Of a stretch of 64,000 nt of DNA, positions 56,951-64,000 are shown one piece after another. The position numbers were made by a program, and so were the translations under genes. The stretch comes from Microglena sp. YARC (taxonomy: Eukaryota > Chlorophyta > Chlorophyceae > Chlamydomonadales > Chlamydomonadaceae). Location of the stretch: positions 34,897,004 to 34,961,003 of the forward strand of contig CM039462.1 in assembly GCA_022414725.1 (NCBI GenBank), in the 5' to 3' direction. Under the pieces are notes generated by a model, which saw nothing but the letters and a program-made list of their open reading frames with translations, was not told the DNA's origin and searched no databases. Position 1 is the first letter of the stretch. The number at the start of each line of letters is the position of its first letter.

Positions 56951-57119
56951 AGAGATCGCTCCTGATGACCCCATTTGGGCCCAAATTGCCGCTATAACAA
57001 TTTGTTGAAATGTGTTTGCACTTAATGGCCCTAGAAAACTGTAAATAGCTATACACACATAAATGTTTCATATACCTTGTAGATAGATAGATAAGTAGAA
57101 AGATATGCCTCATATGTAA

Positions 57120-57439
57120 GGACCAACCGGCATATCATATGATGTTGACCAAAGGCGAGCATGATATCATATGATTTTGAATGTAAATGGTGACTTCAGC
57201 CTAGTCAGACTGCCGGCCTCGTATGATATCAAATGATGACATGATATCATATGACGGCATGATATCATATGATGGCATGATATCAAATGATGACATGATA
57301 TCATATGATGGCATGATATCAAATGATGACATGATATCATATGATGGCATGATATCAAATGATGACATGATATATGATGGCATGATATCAAATGATGACA
57401 TGATATCATATGATGACATGATATCAAATTGCCGTTCCC
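57120..57439 (+). mobile_element. TA-MITE with an expanded palindromic core
   Basis: Left end GACCAACCGGCATATCATAT is diverged; right end TGCCGTTCCC is followed by TA (57440-57441). The shared internal motif CCTAGTCAGACTGCCGGC is at 57201-57218. From 57222 to 57428 a 36-bp unit made of two near-identical 18-bp halves (GATGGCATGATATCAAAT, GATGACATGATATCATAT) repeats about five to six times, so this copy is nearly twice the length of the one at 10971. Confidence 0.75.
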
Positions 57440-57873
57440 TACTCACATGGGATGCCACTCACTCGGCTAACATCGGCCCCCCACACCTGTGCACCATACA
57501 TCCCTGGGCTGCTCAGACCGTGCGATATGTATGTATGCTGCAGTGTACGTGTGTGTGCTTGTCTTGGGAAAACGCTGGCCTGGCTATGACTAGCTACCGC
57601 TTTACATATGTCTGGTGGTGACCTCTTGCACAGTAATATAGCTGTAGGTCAATTAGAAGGTGAACGTAAAGTAACTCTAGGTTGCATTGACTTAAAGCGT
57701 GATAACTACGTTGGTTACGATATCTCACACACCACGCCAGCAGCAGCACTACACAGACACCTGCAACATGTAACCATTCCAGGGAATCTCCAGTACAACT
57801 TGTGCTGAGCAATACGCCCCTCCACATGCTACCCCACCTTCCGTCACCTCCCCCCCAAAATTGTCATTCTCAC
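57440..57873. other. Single-copy segment, no secure gene
   Basis: A 66-codon plus-strand frame (57608-57808; [20 protein letters not shown], then [18 protein letters not shown]) has normal composition, but no splice sites or family resemblance support it. Confidence 0.25.
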
Positions 57874-58139
57874 CAGGCACTGTTCCAAAGAGCCTCCACA
57901 TCAGGCCACATTCCGGGTGTGTCTAAATCTCCATGTGGCGGAGGGAGGTAGCGTCCGGACGCCCCCCTGCTGTACAGCGACGAATGCCGATATGAACCCG
58001 GGCTGTCCGGCCCCGGGAAAGGCCTTCCATCCCAGGAGTAGCGCAACGGGTGTTGCTGCTGCTGCCATCGATTCTGTACGTAGGGTTGGTGGTGGTGGCT
58101 AGCATCGCCATAGGCTGAGGATATGTCCCTGGCTGGCAT
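57874..58139 (-). CDS. Probable exon, Gln/Pro/Arg-rich, unknown protein
   Basis: The donor is AACAGTGCCTG then GTGAGAATG. The frame contains DISSAYGDASHHHQPYVQNR, WQQQQHPLRYSWDGRPF and LDTPGMWPDVEALWNSAW. There is an in-frame stop about 24 bases before the ATG at 58137-58139, so the exon starts at that ATG or at a nearby acceptor (TCTTCTAACGCAG at about 58160-58172 would put it in another frame). Function unknown; the sequence reads like a disordered, Gln-rich region. Confidence 0.4.
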
Positions 58140-58159
58140 GCGGCCCCAGTTGACGCAAG

Positions 58160-58420
58160 GTTACGAGAGCAAGTCCTGCGTTAGAAGACCTGGACAAGAC
58201 TTCAAACTGTCTAATCCGCTTAGTATGCTCCCTGCTTTCCGTTGGTACCGCACGGGGGGGCTTGGACTTGGAAGACGGTGAGCAGCCCAGACTTGGCTGA
58301 CAAACCATGTAACAATACAATACAATCCTGGGTTAGAATCCGGATGCTTAGAATCCCTGCTTTCCGTGGGTATCGCACGGGGGGGCGAATCTTATTCTGC
58401 AGACGGTCGGACGCCTTAAG
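58160..58420 (-). repeat. Tandem duplication of about 120 bp
   Basis: CCTGCTTTCCGT(T/G)GGTA(C/T)CGCACGGGGGG occurs at about 58229 and 58357, and CCTG(C/G)GTTAGAA at 58176 and 58328. Probably junction copies of a neighbouring exon. Confidence 0.6.
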
Positions 58421-59595
58421 GCGTCTAGAACCATGCAAGGATTATTCTTACGCGCAGCCAGGCAGAGGAGGAGGGGAGATGTGAGGGATGGGCGGAGAGG
58501 GGGGGGGAGGAGAGTGGTATTTAGCGCAGAAGGCTGAACTCGCGTGACGGTGTGTCGGTCTCTAACGATGGCCTGATGGTGGTGGTGGTTGGTGACAATA
58601 CCATGGTGGGGTGGCGTGGACTGAATGGAGAGTGTTTTTTCGTCCTCCTTTCAAGTGAGTAATTGGGCGAGCTCGACGTTGATCGAAACAGAATAAGAAG
58701 TAGCTGCAAATCGTGCGGCACGGGATAATTATGCTGACTCCGATGATTGTGTTGACTAGCCTGGGCTTCGGTGCCAGGGGCGTGAGCCAGAGAGGGGGAG
58801 CTTGAGCTTGAGCTTGAGACTGCTGCGTAATATGGATGGCAGAAGAGTAGGGATTGTGCAAGGGAAATTGGCGCAGCAGGGGAGAAGGCGCAGGGTAGGG
58901 TACACGCGAGAGGGAGCTGTGCCTCGGTCGTGGATGGTTGTGGGCGGAAAAGAAAAAAAGGAAAGTTGCTAAGGGGGTTGTGAGGTTTATTGGATTTGTC
59001 CGTTCTTGACGAGCAGAGACGTGCAGAGCGTGCGTCTCCGTGAAATCAAGGATGCGGGGTGCGTTCAGAAGAAGAACGGAGTCTCGGCTTTCACTTGGGG
59101 GGCGGAGATTCCTGCGTATATTCCAATTAGGTTAAACCCCTAAAACCAACCTACGCCTACGGCCACACCGCTACGGCCAACTCGAGCCCCCAGATTCACC
59201 CCACTCCATACAACGGGGAGCCCATAGATTCACCCTAGGGGTTCCCCCCGGGGATTCCCGTGGGTTCCCGCCCCCCAGAAGGGGGGGCTCCGCTCGGCTC
59301 CGCCAAAAATTACCAGCAGGACAGGAGGAGCCCAGGCCTCAATTGGTTCAGTCATGCCGATCGATTTTTTCTGTGAACAGGGCTGTAATCGCATGTAACA
59401 TGGCGAAAGTCTGAGTTACTTTTCATGTCATCCTGAGCACCTCATTGAGGGGGGGTGGGGGGGGGGGGGGGGTCACCCCTCATTTGGTTTTTTAAAAACT
59501 TTTTACTAAGACCTCCAAATTACATTCTGAGACCACCCGTAAGAAGGTCTTGGTAGGGGTAGTCTATTAACACCACTTTGGACCTCGTGCAATAA
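58421..59595. other. Mostly single-copy, no supported gene
   Basis: Purine-rich stretches (58455-58515), G tract 59450-59472, and a GC-rich palindromic block at 59225-59310 (GGGTTCCCCCCGGGG, GGGGGGCTCCGC). Confidence 0.4.
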
Positions 59596-59604
59596 GTATT
59601 TAGC

Positions 59605-59624
59605 CCCCCCCCCCCCCCCCCCAC

Positions 59625-59676
<52 letters not shown>

Positions 59677-59712
59677 ACACACAACACACCACACACACAC
59701 ACACACACACAC
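59605..59712. repeat. C tract and CA microsatellite
   Basis: About 17 C then nearly 90 bases of (CA)n with a few ACC interruptions. Confidence 0.95.
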
Positions 59713-60104
59713 CAAAAACCAGCCCAGCCCAGCACAGCACAGCACAGAGTCTGAGTGGGTGAATGGCTGGGGATGGGTTGATAATATGGAAGGGTGAAAA
59801 GGGTGGGAGATATTGGTGAGTATAGGTGGGTGAATGGGTGAATGGGCATGGGTGTGGTGGGTGGGTGGGTGGGTGGGTGACTGGATGTATGTCCCACAAC
59901 TCGCCATGCAAATGTGAGCCCCCTGCAAAGGTGAAGGGTGACTAGTTGACTACGGTACTTTGGCAACCCAGCGGGAGTGCAGAACTGATTTTTGACTCAC
60001 ACAATCCCTATGTGGGAATTCCGAGGATGCCATTATGTGCGCCATATTGTAACCCCTAGAATCCATGCGGTATCTAAGTTTTTCCAAAAATGGGTTATTT
60101 CTAT

Positions 60105-60147
<43 letters not shown>
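60105..60147. repeat. G homopolymer, about 41 bases
   Basis: Almost pure G between two single-copy flanks; the frames across it are not meaningful. Confidence 0.95.
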
Positions 60148-60391
60148 GGGGTTAGTCCATCCCAGGCTTTTAGGCATGGGGAGACCTGGGGAGACCTATC
60201 TTTTTTTCTCCTCCCGAGCTGGAGATCAAAGAAGCAGCAAGCTGCGAACCCGTCATTATCCAGGGTGACGGGCAGGGGGCCCTATTGACGGGGGTGTTCC
60301 AAACTTTCAACAAACCCGACAGATCAATCCAACCAAGCTCCTTTCTCTGTACATAACAGATAACCTAAAGACATAGAATTGCAGTGGTGAC

Positions 60392-61192
60392 TTGCTTGCC
60401 ATGACAGCTGTCAGCTCTGCCATGAGGATCCGCTATCAAGCTAAGGTATGCGCTCCGAAACCCAGCGAGTACACAGTCCCAGAAAGAATGACAGATCAGC
60501 CGGTGTATACCGGAGGTACCGACATGTACCGCGGTAGCAGCAGTTGCTCCCAGCCTCGGCCACAACCAAAGCGCTGCACCCCTCTTCCCCTAAATTCATG
60601 ATCGATCCATATCCGAATCTTGTCTAATACAAGCGACAGCAGACACAGGTAGATACTTTCACACACGTGTTCTCCTATTCAGAGCGCTACTGGTGCCGAT
60701 GTATTTTCTTACGTAGTTGCAATGACGATTCTTCGGATTGTGATTAATGAATCAGCTTATTCCATTCCGTTCTCTGGACTTCGAACGCTGGGGGGAAGCG
60801 CGTTGCCCCCCCTCATCCCCTCACCTACCCACCCGTCCTTCCGCTGCCCACCCCAACGCCCACAGGCGAGGGGTGGCCCCCACCCACCCACACATAAAAC
60901 CCACAACCAAGGGCAGTCTCGATTCACACGCGAATCTAGCAACCCACGAAACAAGCGATACATAAGAATAGACTTAGGCAACGAAAGTTGGGCAGCGCAC
61001 CAATTTCTGCTGGTCTTCGAGAGTCTTTACTTGGTAGGGCTTTCATGCCCTACTTACACCTTCCTGTTGGCACTCTTTTTAGCTACTCATGGCAGCTTCT
61101 ACCCACCTCCGTCTCTCATTCACTGGGCCAGGCTCAAAGCTGTCAGCTTCATTGGAATGTCCATCATGTCAGCTTTAATACACACTAGCTAG
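60392..61192 (+). other. Possible plus-strand coding fragments, unresolved
   Basis: 60392-60601 reads MTAVSSAMRIRYQAK before a donor-like GCTAAG then GTATGC; 60722-61192 is open for 156 codons with a Pro/His-rich first half and a hydrophobic segment (FLLVFESLYLVGLSCPTYTF). No pairing of splice sites or family match was found. It may be chance. Confidence 0.2.
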
Positions 61193-61330
61193 ATTCAGGT
61201 TTGGCCCAAGGGTGGGGGAAAAGTGCTGCCTAGAAGCTGCTACGCGTAGCCCCGAAAAGAAACAGTGCCTGATAGTCGTAGCTGGCCTTCCTCTTCCAAT
61301 TATCCACCTCTATAATAAACAGTTCGCCTA

Positions 61331-61386
61331 ATTACGATATAGTGGTCGGCCCTAGCTTGCACTAGGGCCGACCACTATATTGTAAT
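61331..61386. repeat. Perfect 25-bp-stem hairpin with 6-nt loop
   Basis: Arms 61331-61355 and 61362-61386 (ATTACGATATAGTGGTCGGC...) are complementary at 24 of 25 positions. The one exception would be a G-U pair in plus-strand RNA. Loop CTTGCA. It is not followed by a T tract, so not a terminator. Confidence 0.9.
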
Positions 61387-61683
61387 CCACCTCTATCTAG
61401 CCCATGCACCCCGGTTGGTCATAGCTGTCTTCCAATCCTTCTGCCCTGCCCCCTTTGCCTCTCTTCTTGGCTACTGGATAGATCTTCACATATGTATGTT
61501 TCAGTCGTCACTAGTCTAGTTTCACTCAAGCACCTCTTGGATTGCATCTTTGCATAGGCCTATGCATTTGCATTTGCATCCTGCGTGTTTTAGTTACCTT
61601 TTCCTGTATTCCTGTTGTTTGATCATTTACGTGTACAGTTCAGCCCAGGGGCTGCAACTTTGGAAACGGGGAGCACTTCTAGG

Positions 61684-61879
61684 CAGGGTACTTTAAATGG
61701 CCAAATTTGGCCAGCGCTTAAGCGCACTTGAAAACAAAAAAACTGCGCTTTGTAGTTGAAATAGCGCAAAAATTGCTTGCTGCGCCCACAGGGGGTTGCA
61801 AAAAACTGCGCTTAAAGCGCACAGGGGATCAAAAAGTCAGCGCTCAAAAGCTCAAAAGCGCGCGCTTTGAATTACCCTG
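61684..61879. mobile_element. hAT-type MITE, 196 bp, with perfect 8-bp target-site duplication
   Basis: Flanked on both sides by CTTCTAGG (61676-61683 and 61880-61887). Terminal inverted repeats are CAGGGTACTTTAAA and CAGGGTAATTCAAA (reverse complement of the right end). The inside is full of GCGCTT/AAGCGC motifs. An 8-bp duplication and CAGGG ends are hAT hallmarks. No coding capacity. Confidence 0.85.
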
Positions 61880-62034
61880 CTTCTAGGCATTGTTTCCCTT
61901 AAGAACGATTAATCGGTCAAATGCCGGTTATCATTGTTTTCATTGTTTTCATTGTCATAAAGTGCAGACCCAGGAATCTGGCAAGGTCGATTATGAATGT
62001 TTAAGTCCAAAAATCTTGGAAACAACTCCTAGGC

Positions 62035-62225
62035 GTGTTCAAAGCGACGCAAAACATTGGCGGAGAGTGTTGGCTGTCGGAGGTTTGGAAGGGTGAAGCA
62101 TGGGTTTACAACAGGGCCAGGGGACAGTTAGGCCCGGGGTTGGACCGTGACGGACAAACAAAGATGCATACAATGGGACAAATGGGGCTCCCGCGCCCAG
62201 AAGGGGGGCCTCACCAACCTCACCA
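62035..62225 (+). repeat. Interspersed repeat related to 37440-37680
   Basis: Same order of GCGACGC, TTGGCGG, GTGTTGGC, GACAAAC, ACAAATGGGGCTCCCGC. It ends in the G/C-rich hairpin. Confidence 0.5.
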
Positions 62226-62339
62226 GCTTCTAACCCATCAGAAGGCCACTGCATAACCTTCAGATTGACTCGCTGGTCGGCACTGGCCGAGTAATGCAAT
62301 TCTGCCAACAGCCTTAGTTATTTAGGCAAACCCTGACAA

Positions 62340-63112
62340 AACCAAACCAGGCCAGACCACCCCAAGACAGCCCAAAACACCCCACCCTAAAACCTGTGGC
62401 TGTCTTAGCCGCCCCTAACCAAACCAATCCGGACCAGACCACCCCAAGACAGCCCAAAACACCCCACCCGATAACACCCCACCCAAAGCACCCCACCCGA
62501 TAACACCCCATCCTAAAACACCCCACCCAAAACTCCCCACCCTATAACACCCCACCCCAAGTCTCCCCACCCTATAACACCCCGGCTCAGCACACCCCGG
62601 CCCAGCACACCCCACCCTATAACACCCCACCCTATAACACCTCACCCCAAAACACCCCACCTAAAACACCCCATCCTATAACACCCCACCCCAAAACACC
62701 CCACCCTATAAAACCCACCCTATAACACCCCACCCCAAAACACCCCACCCTTTAACACCCCACCCCAAAAACACCCCACCCTATAACACCCCCACCCCAA
62801 AACACCCCAGCCCAGAACACCCCACCTAAAACACCCCACCCCAAAACACTCCACCCCAAAACACCCCACCCCAAATCTCCCCACCCTAAAACACCCCACC
62901 CCAAAACACTTTACCCTATAACACCCCACCCCAAAACACCCCACCCTATAACCCCACCCCAGAACACCCCAACTAAAACACCCCACCCTATAACACCCCC
63001 ACCCCAAAACACCCCACCCTATAACACCCCACCCTAAAACACCCCACCCTATAACACCCCACCCCAAAACACCCCACCCCAAAACACCCCACCCTATAAC
63101 ACCCCCACCCTA
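62340..63112. repeat. 14/28-bp repeat ACACCCCACCCTATAA / ACACCCCACCCCAAA
   Basis: About 50 short units built from AACACCCCACCC followed by TATA or CCAA. The minus strand gives Gly/Val/Cys/Phe-rich frames that are by-products. Confidence 0.9.
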
Positions 63113-63114
63113 AA

Positions 63115-63210
63115 GCATCCAGCTACCCAAGCCCGAACCCACGACCGTACAATCGCCCCCCTTGCAGCAGAAATTACAACTGGCACCAACTCTCTGTGCC
63201 ACCCCAATCA
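63115..63210 (-). other. Unit with tRNA-like motifs, repeated three more times
   Basis: The minus strand has GGTGGCACAGAGAGTTGGTG, then about 50 bases later GTGGGTTCGGGC. The first part recurs near 63605, 63775 and 63895 (GGTGGCACAGACAGTTGGGG and similar) with a CTGCAAGG/CTACAAGG stretch. Resembles A and B boxes loosely; could be a SINE-like unit. Confidence 0.25.
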
Positions 63211-63512
63211 CACCTAACCAGACGATACTAGACCACCCCAATCACACCTAACCAGACTATACTAGACCACCCCAATCACACCTAACCAGACTATACTAGA
63301 CCACCCCAATCACACCTAACCAGACGATACTAGACCACCCCAATCACACCTAACCAGACTATACTAGACCACCCCAATCACACCTAACCAGACTATACTA
63401 GACCACCCCAATCACACCTAACCAGACTATACTAGACCACCCCAATCACACCTAACCAGACTATACTAGACCACCCCAATCACACCTAACCAGACTATAC
63501 TAGACCACCCTT
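63200..63512. repeat. 34-bp tandem repeat ACCCCAATCACACCTAACCA
   Basis: About nine units ending GACTATACTAGACC, two with GACGATAC; otherwise perfect. Confidence 0.95.
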
Positions 63513-63934
63513 AAACTGCCCAAAACACACCACCCCAAAACACCCCACCCAAACTCCCTTGCAGAAGAACCATGTAGACATGGCCGCAGCATTAGGTCCC
63601 CAACTGCCTGTGCCACCCCAAACCGCCCCTTACCACCCCTAACCACCCCAAACCGGACCAGACCAGACTAGACCACCCCAAAACAGCCCAAAACGCCCCA
63701 CCATAAAACACCCCACCCCAAAACCCCTTGTAGAAGAAAGTAGAAATGGCAGCAGCACCAGGTCCCCAACTGTCTGTGCCACCCCAAACCAGACTATACC
63801 ACGCCAAAACAGCCCAAAACAGCCCTCCCTAAAACACCCCACCCCAGAACTCCTTGCAGAAGAACCAAGTACAAATGGCCGCAGCACCAGGTCCCCAACT
63901 CATAACACCAGTGGCAGTTGCCAAGAATTGGTAG

Positions 63935-64000
63935 GTTATGGGCGTGCCTTCTTTTGGGCGTAGCCCCCCCATCTGGGCGGTGGGAGCCCCCAAGGTCATG
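63935..64000 (+). repeat. Interspersed GC-rich hairpin repeat, cut by window end
   Basis: GGGCGTGCCTTCTTTTGGGC and GTAGCCCCCCCATC...GGGAGCCCCC, similar to 55935-56030 and 40700-40750. Confidence 0.45.

Noticed and set aside
61331..61386. Intrinsic transcription terminator
   Set aside because: No T tract follows and the stem is far longer than in bacterial terminators; the context is eukaryotic.

Overview
The window looks like a piece of a eukaryotic nuclear genome that is extremely rich in tandem repeats. The evidence is GT-AG introns with pyrimidine-rich acceptors, a hAT transposase remnant, non-autonomous DNA transposons with intact target-site duplications, GATA/CA/TA microsatellites, long G and C homopolymers and kilobase satellite arrays. 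There is no bacterial gene organisation. A chlorophyte alga of the Chlamydomonadales type fits the repeat style and the organelle-like GC-rich hairpins, but that is an inference.

Layout. 0-2.1 kb: end of a TA-flanked MITE and a short reading frame with a hAT dimerisation domain. 2.1-12.5 kb: several well-delimited minus-strand exons (4133-4325, 6868-7068, 8162-8416, 12345-12455 and weaker ones) separated by tandem arrays. 15555-16554: a gap of exactly 1000 N. 16555 to about 27608: a second, indel-riddled version of 4645-15554. This looks like unmerged, unpolished overlapping assembly rather than a biological duplication. 29.3-48.6 kb: a minus-strand spliced gene whose C-terminal part resembles the Janus/Ocnus family (14-kDa phosphohistidine phosphatase, PHPT1-like). 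Its large introns hold 36-, 41- and 70-bp arrays, a MITE, a polymerase-III-promoter-like unit and more. 49.8-55.9 kb: a 14-bp satellite with higher-order structure. 56-64 kb: a 20-bp array, a MITE with an expanded core, one probable exon (57874-58139), a long perfect hairpin, a hAT-type MITE with a perfect 8-bp duplication, and 28- and 34-bp arrays.

The most striking pattern is that nearly every array next to an exon is built from that exon's own splice junction. Arrays upstream of an exon repeat its acceptor plus the first codons. Arrays downstream repeat its last codons plus the donor. This is seen at 10 or more junctions on the minus strand, and it explains most of the short-period repeats between 4 and 49 kb. 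I know of no standard name for this; it is the main thing here worth testing. Most long open frames in the window are by-products of stop-free repeat units and are not listed as genes.
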